The position numbers were made by a program, and so were the translations under genes. Shown piece by piece: positions 43,461 through 56,400 of a stretch of DNA of 64,000 bases. The notes under the pieces were generated by a model. The model saw only the letters and a list, made by a program, of their open reading frames with translations, was not told the origin of the DNA and searched no databases. Origin of the DNA: Dichetophora obliterata (lineage: Eukaryota > Arthropoda > Insecta > Diptera > Sciomyzidae); assembly GCA_963920525.1 (NCBI GenBank), contig OY986439.1, positions 53,511,982 to 53,575,981 on the forward strand, given 5' to 3'. Position 1 is the stretch's first letter. Every line of letters begins with the position of its first letter.

Positions 43461-46400
43461 AGTTAAAGCTATTTAACAATTTCTATTTCTAAATGTCAAA
43501 ATTAAAGGTCGAGTTTTATCTAACGACCATAGAACGCCACGATTGAGTGGGTTTAGTATAAAGTGTTAAACTAAACACTTTATTCGCCATAAAAAATGTG
43601 CGCTTTTTTAAATTGTAACCTTATAAGACATGAATTAGGAGTGAACACCTACCACCAAAGCTCAAGAATCATGAGCAGCAATTAATTGCCGAACAAACAA
43701 AACAAACAAAAAAAACAAAAAATCTTCAATTCTTGCCTGAGTTGCCACAAAGTCACAACAGTGGTGGTCACTGGGTAAAGAGAAGGTTCGCAATAAACAC
43801 CTGTTGTCAAGCGTAACCGTATGCAGACGCGTTGCCAGATTATTTTGTTCAATAAATCAATCTGCAAGCATTTAAAGCATGAGCAACCTACAACCAAAAA
43901 CAAATAAAATATCAAATATTTTTTACACATTTTTCGATAACATATTTTGTGTCGCCAAAGAGGCAATTGACTGGCGACAAGGTGGACCAGTCTGTCTGGT
44001 GGCGCATCAGCCAGTTTTATCGATAAAGCTTTCAATAATAAATCCATAAGAATGTCCAATTTTAATAATATAATAATTTATTTAAATGTTAAACTATACA
44101 GCAAAAATATTTATTGTTTTTTTTTACCCATTGTTGTTGGCTGCTCAACGGCAACAACAAAATTATTGCATGTGGGCGCAATTAAACATAGCTGCTCGTT
44201 CACAAAGTCGGCAGCCCTGCCCAGCGTGTCAGCCAGTGTTCATTGTTGTTTGGCTTGGATTTGTTGCAGATCTCCATCCAACTGACTGACTTACTTGACG
44301 GGCTGTCTTGTTTTTGTAGGTACGAGCCATGTGTATGTGTGTGTGACTTGGCTTAAACGCCTAAAGGTGCTGCTGCAGCAACAACAACAACAATAACAGA
44401 CATCATCAATCCATATCGAATTGTCGACCGAACGAACGTGTATTGCAATGGTTTTTTACGTATTTTTCCCCTGGAATATTTTTTTATTAGTTTTTTGTTT
44501 TTCGCTTCGTAAACATGGCGGCGCCACCGCCATCATTTCCATACATAAAACGCAAGAAATCCACATGACGACAACAACAACAGCACAAAGGTGTTGAAAC
44601 CGCGCCAAGCTTCAGTTGCGCCGCAGCCCAGCTAATGCCAAAAATGGTCGGAAGCCATTTGACAAGTTTTAGTTTGGTGGTGTTGTTTTTATGCTTTTGT
44701 TTTGACTTGTTTCGCTCTACTATATTATTAATGGAACTTTTTACCAAGTTGAAGTGTTTTTTCCACGGTTTTTGTGAATCAATTTTGAATGGTTTTTTTT
44801 TAATTTTTCCAGTCCTTAGGATTTCTTACATTTTGCATCTTTTAGATGGCTGCCAGAAAGGTTGGCAAAATTTCAATCCATTCAGTTGCCAAAATTTGAA
44901 GCATTTCATTCAATTACATTTTTCAATGCCAAGTTCAAGGGAAGCAATCAGTATCCTGATCATAACTGTAGCTCTATTTAAATGTAGCACTTTTCCGTGC
45001 TGCTGATTTAAGATTTTTTCATAGAACGTACATTTTATAGCTAATTCAGAAATGTCTTTGTCTAATAAAAGAAACAAAAGCTTATTCTAAATTCTGTTTT
45101 TTTTAAATTCAACAAATAGAATAAATTTAAGTGCATTACTCCAAAATGCTCTGAAAGGTTCAATAAAAACTTTTAAAATATTATAATTACTCTGTGGAAA
45201 TTTTGAACAGTAGTAGTGTAAAATTTCGGTGTATTTTTACTGTATCGGTGTATTGAAAAAATTTGAAAAGTTTTAGTTTATTTAAGTCTATTTCTTAGTG
45301 CAAAGTAGTTAAAAAAAGAGTTTGAAAAGTGTAAAAAACACACCATTTGGAGTATTTCGACTCCAAAATTACCACTGGGCATTTTTTGAAATTGCAATTA
45401 AATCACAAGTTTTTTTAAGATTTTTTTCTCAAACTTTTCTTTAATTTTTTCAACACAGATGAGATTTTTTTAATCAAAAAAACCATGTTATGTTTTCAAA
45501 AGCTAAAGAAAAATAATAGTAGCTAAATGAGATAACAGATGTGAAACCCTAATTTAGTCATATTAGCTACAGGCTGGTTGAAAAGTATTAAAAGCGACAC
45601 CTTTTAACAAGTAGATGAATCAAAATGCATACGTCATTTTAACCCATTGACCATTGACATTAATCATAAAAACTTTTTCGAAATATTCAACATTTATAAA
45701 ACCTTTCTTTATTTAAATTTATTAGAGCCACTTGAAATTATTCTAGCTTTAATCTTGATGTTTCAGAAAATGCTTTAAAATCTGTAAATTCTTTAAGCTA
45801 TCTTAAACTCTCAATGCTTTGCCAGTTGTTTATATATTTTGTATGTTTTTGCCTTTTGGCAAATTTAAATTAAAAATAGTTGCCAAGAATCACAACATCC
45901 TTGAAAAATATATTGTTTGCCAAGTTCAGGACTCGTATTTGTACACTCAACTCAATGTTCTTTAATTTTTTGTATGTTTGTGTTTGGCAAGCTTTTACTG
46001 GTCTGTGTGCACTGGGTTTTTTTTTTAAATCTTCTTTTCGAAAGTGAAGAAATACTCATAATAAAGTATGTTAGTAAAAATTGTTTTTAAAATTCCTTAA
46101 CAAGGTATTCTTTATTGACTTTCAGAAACTGTTGAATGATTGAAATGTTACATTTGAGGTAAATGCTTTTACTCTTGTTTCTTGTCATAACGGATTAATC
46201 GATAAAAAATAATTTTTTTAAGTTTTTTTATTGTTGCATATAATTAGCACAATATTTCGATTAACTTCCAGAATTCAAAAGAATGCCAAAAATAACATCA
46301 AAACGCTAAATTAAGCAAACAAGAAACAGTTAAAATTAAAAATGAGAATAAGTTTATAAAAGCATCAACAATATTTTTTTTATATCTATATTTTGCAGCA

Positions 46401-46970
46401 CCAAAAATCATCATCACATCACAACAAACAACATTTATAAGGCAAAAACAATTAAAAAATTTTGTTTTTATTTATGTGTTATTTCCATGAATAAATATTT
46501 GTTGGGGCTTAAAGTAGCTAATAGCGGAAGAAAATATGTAAGCTGCTCTTAATTTTAGTGGCCTGATTTGCACGTATCATAAAAACAAACAAAAATATTT
46601 ATAAATGGCAATCTATGAAATGTATACTATTGCTAAACTACGCCATCAGCAAAACCTGCCAACACATTATTGCTTTTACGCTACTTCAAATTTCACTTTT
46701 AACAAGATTTAGCTATTTGCTCTAAGTTCGTGTCTCCAAAAAAAAATTATCAATTTTGGTTTATCTCACAGAAGAATAGTGCCTGTGGGTAAATTTCTCT
46801 GTTTAGTAGAAGCAGCAACTTCTGTGAGAATTCACAAAATTTCGTGACAAAGCTAAATATATACAAAGTTTAAAGGCATGGAAGTAAGAGCATGAAATTA
46901 CACCTAGATTATTAGCTTCTACTCGAAATTTGTCAGCTCGCTTATTATTACTATTAAAAAAAAATCTTTA
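43461..46970. other. Unique non-coding DNA between arrays A and B
   Basis: I see no gene. AAAGTGTTAAACTAAACACTTT at about 43559 is a small palindrome. Between 43680 and 44640 the sequence is GC-richer with CAACAA (opa-type) tracts and TTGTTGTTGGCTGCTCAACGG; frames of 77-125 codons there have no domain. GGCGGCGCCACCGCC lies near 44519. It may hold conserved regulatory sequence. Confidence 0.45.
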
Positions 46971-49900
46971 TAAGCTTAAGAGCCTAAACAAGCGTATTTG
47001 CTTAAATTCAGCTACTTTTTCTTTGTGCTGAATTAGTGGTATAGAGTGCAAAACCATTCAACACAATTTTTCGAAAGACCACATGGATTTAAAGTAGTTG
47101 CACTAATGTGCTTACAAATTTAATTATTCTTGTAAAAATAACACAATTTTCTACACAAATTTGTTGTAAGCACAAATTATGAAGTCTTGTATTCAATTAA
47201 AAATTTCTTAAAAAATTGCGTATCAGTAAGCTCTTAAAGTAATAGGTGCTTACAAAGTTTTTTGTGCTAAACTGTTGTAAGCTCTATGTAATAACGCTTT
47301 AATCGACTGAAAAATTTCGTTAAATGTTGTGTTATGACAAGATTTTCTGCAAATAATAAGCGCTTACACAATCTACTATTTTAACATTTTTGTAAGCCCA
47401 TCGATAACAGCCTTAAATAAGCTGAATTGTTTTTAAATTTGCGCTAAATGCCTAAAATTTAAAAAATAAAAAAATGCTCACATAATAATTATTGCAAGCA
47501 TTATCTACAAAATTTTCTAGTGATTAAAATATTTTGAGAAATGTGCAATTTTCTGAGAATGACATGAGCGGACCTTTTCTCTTTTTTTTTAGTTTATTTT
47601 ATGAGCACTATAAATAAAACCTTCTATTGACTAATTTATATCCACACTCTTAAGCTATATTTTTGTAAACATAATGATTACACCGTTACGTGACTAAATT
47701 CTTTCTAAAAATGCTCTAAATTTTGTAAACTTCATGCTTACACCGTTATGTGACTAAATTCTTTCTAAAAATGCTCTAAATTTCTTGCATCAACTAAAAT
47801 CAAAAACGCTTTCAAGCTTTCCAATACAAAATTGTTGTAAGCACCTTAAATAAAGCCTTCTAAAAGCTTAAGCATATCCTTAAATTGCTCTTATGATTGC
47901 AATCTTCCTCAATTTTAGGCGCTTGCAAGCTTTTTTGTGCTAAACTGCTGTAAGCTCAATGACTAGAGAGTATTTTAAACATAAACATTTCTTATAATTG
48001 CGCTAAAAAACAAACCTATATTAAAATAAATAGCGCTTACAAATTTTTTACTACTAAACTGTTATAAAACCTTGATATATTTTTTATATCGACCAAAATC
48101 TTCTTAAATTCTTGACGCTTATAAAGTTTCTTGGGCCAAATTATTGTAAGTGTCATGATAAGAGCATTCTTCTGACTGAAAAATACTTGTTAAATGTAAG
48201 TTTTTTGTCAAAATTACTTCAAAAATTTAGCGCTTAAAAGCTTTTTCCTGGCAAATTGTTCTAAACACCACATTGAGACTCTTCAATACAACTTCGCTAA
48301 TTCAATAAATCAATGCTTACAAAGTATACATATACTTTCTAACAATTATTTCTATGCAAATTTGTCTGCATGTCTGTCAACTGCTTTCAAGTGTTATTGG
48401 GACAACAATTTGTTCTGTTATAAAAAGCCAAAATTAAGCCCATGCGCTATCGACAGCCTTTTCTAATGGCTAAATGAGAAAGTATTGTCCTTGAGGGGGT
48501 ATTCATTGTGCCAAATAAATTGTTGCATCTCGTCAAAAGCATTCCGCCCCCCGTTACATCCTCCCTCTACACTCACACCTTCTGAAGACTTACTGGCATT
48601 GCAGAAAAGTGCAAATTTATAACTTATTTTTGGGTTATTTTATTTTTGCTCAATTCATCCTTTGTTGCACACTACTTACTTCAACCAAGCAACGAAAAAA
48701 AACTTCAATTTAAAATTTCTCATGAAATAAATTTTCCACTCAATGGGTCAACGTTTGTCCGCGGGTTGTTTTCAGCTTAAATTTTTCTTTGCCATGCGCA
48801 AGCTTTTGCACTTACAGCTCGTTTTTGACTGATGTTGGTGTTTTCGCGATGTCGTTGATTTTAGCACATTTTCCGACTTGAATTTAACGTCTGCTCAAGT
48901 CACTTTGTCAGTTAGTTAAGTCAGTCATTCCATCAGTTTTGTGAAATTTTAGCAGCTTTTATTTTCGCCAATCATCAAGCTTGGTCGACCGTTCGTCAGT
49001 GGCAGCAGAAGACAGCATCTAGCCATTCAGTTCCTCAACGCTGCAGCATCAAGACAAACATCAATCGTGTGGAAAAATTGTGTGCAATTTTGATGCAGAT
49101 TTTCTTTTGCTGCCGTTGGACATTTTGCTAAAACTTGTTGCAATTTGACCAAGTCCCGTCGTTGGGGCTAGTTCGTAGTTATAGCAGCTTGTAATAAATT
49201 TTCTCCAAAATGATTTGTTTTTTATCAAAGTTTTATACGTTCTGCGATTGAACATGAGAAATCGTTTATCGGGTTCGAAATTTGAAATTCAATCAAATGT
49301 TATATTTTGTTAGTTTTGTTGCCTAAAATGTGTTGCACCAATTTCCTTGTTTGCTATTTCATGCCCGCTTAAGTTAATGTGGCATAAATTATGAACTTTA
49401 TTTATTTATGCTTCAAAAATCCGGCTATAATTGACCAATCGTATTTTGTGCACACAATTAGTTGAAATCATGCTGGGAATTTATGACTTTTAACTTTTTT
49501 TTTAAATTTTGTAAATATTTTTGTAAGCAGTGATTTATTCTTGAAGTGGTAGTTAATAGTTGATATTAAATGTTGTTGCTTACAAATTTTGATTACGTTT
49601 TCACTGCTAAATGTGGATTAAATTTTGTAAGCAATATTTTTTATTGGAAGGTGCTGCTGCTTTCTAAGGTATTGTATATTTCAAATATGTAAAAATTCAT
49701 TTTTAAATACTTCTGTGTATTAAATTCTTGTAAGCCTCCTATAAATAGTGTAAGCATGTACGTGGTCTACGTAAAAACGGACTGACAATGTTACTTTGCC
49801 ACTGCTTACAAGTATTTTAGTTACTGAATTGAGAAAATCTTGTAAGCAGCATTGAAAAGAGCTCTATTTTTAATATTGCTATATATATAAAAAACAATTA

Positions 49901-50797
49901 AGTTTTTAATATTTTGCAAAGAACAAATTTCGTAAACCGCTTTTAAATATTGTTATTTCTATAATGCTGACAAGTATTTAATTTACTGAATTTAGAAAAA
50001 CGTATAAGCAGTACTTGAAATAAATACAACGCACTGTATTTCAATAAACTTTATGTTTAAAAACTTAAAAATGTCGTTGCAAAAAATTTACAGTCCAAAT
50101 TTTGTAAGCAGCTTGAAAATATTATCAGAACATGTGGATTATGCAAATTTTTTACCCAAACAATATTATTTTAATAAAGCTTACAAAAGTTTCCGCAGAA
50201 AATACTTATATTCAATTAAAATGTAATTTGATTTTTTACTATACGCCATATTTGCTTACAAACAATTAAAAGCTATTCATGATTTGCTAAGATATACGTA
50301 CTTGCACTTTTATTTTTCTAGCAATAAAAACTGTTTAGCTCGTCACAGCCATTGCAACTTGAAGTAGATATAATCAATTAAATCTCAAGTTTGTCATCAT
50401 AAGACACGCTCTCAATTAGCATATGCATAAAATCAGTCCATGCATGTATTTGTGTATAAGTATTATGTAACTGCAATTATTGAAACTCGCCAAATACGGC
50501 CTATCCTAGGCGGAAAAGGTAATGAAAATAATCAGCATGTTTTAAGCGGCATTTATGATGTATCAATATCACCCGCACACGCTCATTCAAACCAATTCAG
50601 CAGACTTTTGATCTATTGCCATTTCTGCTCAATTGTAGTATAAAATAATTTTATTATTTATTGATTTTTTATCGACTTTATAATTGTTTTTGGTTTTTTA
50701 TTTTTCAATAAAACGTGCGCTGAATACTATGGAAAGTTGTTTATTTTTATATGAATTTGACTTTATTTGATCTTTTAAATTATTAGGTTATGCGTTT

Positions 50798-50809
50798 TGC
50801 GCATGCGCG
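50798..50809. promoter_or_regulatory. NRF1/Ewg-like palindrome TGCGCATGCGCG
   Basis: TGCGCATGCGCG agrees with the consensus of NRF1/Ewg sites. A second, perfect palindrome is at 37672-37683. Both stand in AT-rich DNA where such a word is rare by chance. No promoter is recognised next to it, so function is unknown. Confidence 0.35.
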
Positions 50810-53445
50810 CTGCTACATTGCAATTGTCAGCACTTTAGAAAAGTTTTAAACGCGCGTGTTTAATGTGCTGATAATTGTGTAATATGCCAAAAGTATATAT
50901 CGGTAATTTGAAACTATTTTATAAGCACACACAAATGTTTCTTCAATTTAAGGTTTTGAGAGAAATCGCATTTATTTAAGTTTAGAAGTATTAAGTCAAA
51001 AAAGTTGTAAGCAAAGCTTTAACGTTGTTAGTAACATCGAATGAAGTACTTGACTGTCTCAAATATTGTTCCAAATTGAAAACGATAAGCTTTATATTCA
51101 ATAAAAGTTGTAAGCTAGCCCTTAATGTTGACATCAATATATAACGCTATAGTTTTTACAATAATGGCTTTCATCAAAAGCCCAAAAAGTTGTCAGCAAG
51201 TTAACCACATTGTTAACCAAATCATAAAACCTTAAAATAATTGTAACGCATGATTTTAATTTAAAATGCTCACAATTACACTCAGCTAAAGTTATAATAA
51301 TGTTAGCAGTGTTCTTAGCATTATTCTCTTCTTAAACGCGTTGATGATGGAAATCCCCAAAAAACTGTCAGCAAGTCTAGAAATGTTGTTAGCGAATGTT
51401 ATAAAACATTTTCTCTTATCAGCATACAGCCAACAAAAGTTGTGGACAATGAAAATTGTCAGCAACATATTTGAAAGTGAACACTGGCTCTTACATGTTT
51501 TCTTAATTGCAAAAAGTTGCAAGCGCACCCGTAAAATTGTGAGCGTTATGTTATTTGACATTTTCTAACATTAACATTCAGCAAACAGTCAAAAAAACTT
51601 GTAAGCAAGTTTGCAAATGCTGCCAACAGCATAGCTTTTGATAATTTGATTGAATAAGAATGCTTTTTCATGCCAAAATCATTCATAAGCATCTAAAATT
51701 TTAAACTTTGCCTATGTTAGTAAGCCAACTGCTACCCAACAAAAAATAGTTTTTGCGTAATATTTTAGTAATCGACATGCTGTTGTAGTCGACATCGATT
51801 GGTCAGTAAATGTCAACTATAAATTATAAAATTGCGACCACCCGCAAATTTTTTGTTATTTTCAACTCTTGCTGCTACAACATGAGCATTTATGGTAACA
51901 ACAAACAACCAAAGAGGGGAAAAAATCAGACAAAATGTGTGAAATATTAATACAACACAGGCAACACATTACTCGCGTTCGCTCGCATTATCGATTGAAG
52001 TAATATAAAAACAATAAAAAATTAAAATAATTAATGACACGACTTGTTGCAATTATTGCATTAATATATTTTTTAAACAATAAATATAATAAATAACAAA
52101 ATATAATGACGGCGATGACGAGTATGTTAAACAAGCGGCGGTACCTTCAAAAGAGCACGAAATGAATCGTGTGGTGAAAATTGTAGGTGGCAAAACAGCA
52201 TGTTTTGCAAGTTCAGTTTTGCAACCATTACAAATAATTTTTTCATCAGCCCTTATAAGCATCGAATAATACCAAGAAAGTAAGTGAGAAAATGCGTTAA
52301 AAACAAAATAATTAAATAACCAAAGATCACAAGCTTATCGAAGTACAATTATATTTTTATTTAAAAGTTTGCTCACATAGACCACGTTTATTAAGATTAT
52401 TAAGCGCTGCCATTTTAGTATAAGAACTGGTGTTTTTTTGATTACGAGGTCGATGCCTGCAACTTTTTGTCAAGATTTAAATAGCTTTCATTAAAAGTTT
52501 GTAAGCATTGAGTTGTTCTAATAATTCCTATGAAAGACCTTATAATAAAAATTTATGCTTACAACTTTTTGAAGATTTTGAATACACTTATATTTTAAGT
52601 TTTGTAAGCAGCACCTGTTGAGTAATACTTAAATTTTCTTCAAGTATGTTTTGGTGTCTAATAATTTTCTTAAATATTTGTTGTAACCACTGTTTTAACT
52701 CGTTAACATCTGTGAGCTTTTGTTTGTTTATTTTATAGTTTGAATCATGTTTACTTTAACTTTTGCAAACACATTATTTTTCTAAACAATAAAATAATTT
52801 TCCCAATGATTAATATTGAGTCTTATCAGTTTTATCAAGTAAATAATCTCTTACAATTTTGCTAGCATTACCGCTTTTTGGTAACTACTATTTATTTCCT
52901 TTAATTCAAATGATTGCTTTCAACTTTTATTAAATGTTTGAGAAAGTTATTATTAAAATTATTTTGTAAGCTTTATCATTTACGGAAAATTTTTGCACAT
53001 TTTTTCATATACTGAAAAACTATAAGGCTTACAACTTATCTTCAGCACTTAAGAGTTTCCCGTTTGAAGTTTGTAAGCACTACTTTTCACTCATTACTAC
53101 TTTAATTTTCTATTAGTTGAAAAGAAGTCTTACAACTTTTTTTAAAGCTTTTTATATATTATTTTAAAATTTTGTAAGCACTGCCATTTTCTAACAGCTT
53201 CTATAAAAATCTTTTACCAATTATAAGAGTAATTATTTTTTGAACACTTTACTGACTTTACACTTTAATTATCGAGAACTAATCTAATTTTCTTTAAATG
53301 GAAATCCAGGCTTACAACCATTCACAAAACAAACATCTAATATTTTGTAAGCATGTTAAATCTATCATTTCCTTTGCGTTTTAATTATGACTTTTTTATT
53401 ATTTTTCTCTTAAAAACTTGTAAGCTGCTTACTTAGTTGGCGCTA

Positions 53446-53617
53446 CAACCGTCTGTCGGTTTTGGCCTCATCTAAGAATGTGCGCCAGCAAGCGAGGGAC
53501 CGATTGTCCTCTACTTGGTCTTTGCAACAAAGATGCGGTCGTCCTCTTCTGCGTTGACCGCCGCTTGGTACCGAATCAATATTTTCTTCACTGGAGCATC
53601 GTCTTTCATGCAATATC
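53446..53617 (-). pseudogene. Non-LTR retrotransposon C-terminal fragment (RTE/CR1-like)
   Basis: On the minus strand MKDDAPVKKIL is followed, after a frame shift, by PSGGQRRRGRPHLCCKDQVED and ACWRTFLDEAKTDRRL and a stop. This is the typical end of non-LTR reverse transcriptase polyproteins (rRRGRPxxRWxDQVExD). On the plus strand the sequence starts TTAGTTGGCGCTACAACCGT, a phrase known from multi-copy elements of flies. Only the last 55 codons or so are present, with at least one shift. It sits inside array B as a short insertion. Confidence 0.7.
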
Positions 53618-54799
53618 TTGTAATCAGTTATTTAAAAAAGCATCTATATATTTTATTATAAAAATTTTATATCGTGCACTTAAACTTGTGGCAGCACTGC
53701 TCTATTCTGCAAGCAGTTTTTATTTTCCTTATGTTTCTTTAAAAGTTTAACTTTTTTTAAAAATATTTTTTTACTTTCACTAAAAATTTTGTAAGCATTA
53801 CTGTAAGAGATATTTTAAAAAAATATCCTCGCGTTTTTATTAAAGCTTACAAATCATCTCATCAATTTGTTTAAAGTTATTCTGCTTAAATATTGTAAGC
53901 ACTTGAATTTATTGAAAGCTTTTCTTAATGTTTTATAGCAAAAATTAAAGCTTACAAATTTTATGGGATTTTAAAGTTAAAATTTCTTTAATTTTGTAAG
54001 CACTAATATTTTCGAAAAACTTACATCCCGTGTTACTATTGACAATTGACGCTTACAAAAGTGGTTTTCTTAAAATTTTGTAAGCACAAATATTTTCTAA
54101 ACACTTACATCCCATGCTACTACTGACAATTTGCGCTTACAAAATTTTCGCGCAAGCAGCTTATTTTCATTAAGACGCTTTAATAGTGCATATTTGAGTA
54201 CGTCATTCAATTGAAAATTAAGATGCTTTCTTTTTTTGAACAGAAACTTTACCAAACTTGTACAAATTGTAAGTCTACATTTTAGTTTTCTATTTTTACT
54301 TTAAGCAAATATGTACTTTGAAAATTTTGTAAGCATCACTTTAAAAGAAAAGTTTTTAAAATTTACTGAACGTTTTATTTTCGGCGCACAAATTTTTTCG
54401 AAGTTTTCAAAAATATTAAGCTTAAATTTTGCAAGCACTTGTATTTATTGAAAGCTTTTCTTACTGTCTTATAAAAAAACCAAGGCTTACAAATTTTAAC
54501 GAAATTTTTTAAAAAAAATTCAGTAAAATCGTGTAAGCACTAGTATTTTGTGTAAACATACAACCTGTGTTACTAATTACAGTTAGCGCTTACAAAATTT
54601 GCGTCTAAACAGCAACTTTTCAACGAAAAAAGCATCCATTGTAATTTCCTAAATTAATTGCTAAGATGCTTCCTTATCCTCAACAGAAACTGTATCAAAC
54701 AATTCCTAATTTTCGTTGTTTTTGTTTGTATTTTTACTTTGAGTAAATATTTACTTTGAAAATAGCAATTGAAAAGCTTTTCTCACTGTAACTCTGAAT

Positions 54800-56400
54800 G
54801 TAAACAACGTTTAAGAACAGCTGCCTACCACTACTCAGCAGTCCACTTTAAAATTATTGCTTTTTTGCATTACGTTTTCACTTCTACACGTTGCTGTTAC
54901 CTACTCTTATGTCCCCCCCCCCTCCCCCTGCAAATGTCTTAAAGCTTTTACATACGTTGTTGTTACTGCAAACATATCCAGCCAGCCAAATAACGATTCA
55001 TCCAGCCGTCTATCTGGCCATTCATTACTTCATATGCCGTTCGTCTTTTTGTCCGTCCATCTGTTTGCTTGTTTGTTTGCCTTAATATTGCTCTACTCTG
55101 CTCTGCTATCGCGCCAAATTGATGTCAAATCTCTGTATGAAATGCACTTCATAGTTACGCAACTTTTAATGCGCAGGCGCAGCAAATGCGCTCATTTTTT
55201 AATATTTATTCTTTTTTTTTCCTTTTTATCTCTTAAATGAAGGGAGTCAAAAGTGCAAACATTTGCCTCTTTTAAGCCTCATGGGAATGAGGTTCTTTCG
55301 TAGTTTGCATGCCTTAAATAGTAAAATGCAAAGCAGGCTGGTCTAAATGCTGTCTGCTAGCAGCAGCAACTAAAAGGCCCGACTTTAATTGGGTTAAATT
55401 TTGTCTATTTTAAGCGCATTCAATAAAGCTAATTTTGCAACCGTTTAAGAAACTTGCACTTTTTGGGTTCTTGGCGGCTTGAAACCAAAGCCGACGACTG
55501 ACACCAACACGCCCGCCCCCTCAGTGTGACTTCTTGTGCAGCAGTACCCCGCCCTCAAGCACCAGCACCATCACGTCCAATTTGCTTGCCGCTGTTTGTT
55601 TTCCAATGCAAATCATTGATTTTTGCTGCTGCTGTTGTTGTTGCTGTCGTTTGAAGTATTGCCGCCAAGCTACGCCGATGCAAATTAATTTAATAGAAAA
55701 AACTAAAACAACGATAAAGCTAGTAGTCAATATAAGTATGCCATTTTATTTTACTTTTTAAAATTTTTTTTTTTAATTTTTATCGCCATGTTTTTTGCTG
55801 CTAGGCAAGCTTGTTGTCGACTTGCTGTTGCATTTTGCGTTGCTGCTGCTGTTGTTTGTTTTTGGACGTTCATCACGTGATACCCCCCTCCCTTGCGGAC
55901 GCTCACCAAGCCAAATTGGCGATAAGAATTTTGTGACATGGCTTAACTTGCTGTCGTCGATGTTGTTGCTGTTGCTATTACTTTTGTTGATGTTGCTGAT
56001 GCTGCAGTCAAATTTCAAGTTGCGCTCGTCGTGCCATTTCTTGTGCCTCATGCAACAGTAACGAACCTCAATGAATTTAAATAAAGCGATAAGAATTTGT
56101 TGCTCGCTGCTGCTGTAAAAAGGGTTAAGAGTAGGTTGTAGGGGAAGTTGCGAGAAGCCAACTGATATTATTTAAGTAAGAGCCCCACTTTTTAGACGTT
56201 GAGTGCAGCACATTTCTGATTAAAACCGAAAGCAAAATAAAATCATTCTTATGTTATGAAGAATTTTTTTATGGTCTGGCATGATAAGCTTTTGCATAGG
56301 CTTCCACTTCCACTGATAAAGACATCGTCATTGTGTTCCCTTTTATCTTATTTATATTTTTCTCAATTTTTTGTTGTCAGCACTACTTCTTACTGATTGC
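54800..56400. other. GC-richer non-coding island inside array B
   Basis: The GTAAGC words are missing here. There is a C-rich run of nine C plus CTCCCCCTG at 54909, TTGCTGCTGCTGTTGTTGTTGC at 55623 and a similar tract at 55840-55860, and GTTGTTGCTGTTGC at 55962. Open frames of up to 127 codons exist on both strands because of these tracts; none has a domain. It may be a conserved non-coding block. Confidence 0.45.

Noticed and set aside
43682..44059. 125-codon minus frame
   Set aside because: No motif; composed partly of AAAC repeats and a Cys/Leu-rich stretch without family likeness.
44635..45006. 123-codon plus frame
   Set aside because: Hydrophobic from T-rich DNA, no domain and no splice context, lies between the two arrays in probable intron.
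54857..55240. 127-codon plus frame as a membrane protein
   Set aside because: Its hydrophobic look comes from CT-rich DNA with a run of nine C; a second frame is open across the same part and no splice or start context is seen.
55521..56061. Overlapping frames with poly-Gln or poly-Leu runs
   Set aside because: They come from CAG/CTG repeats, are open on both strands, and have no other domain.
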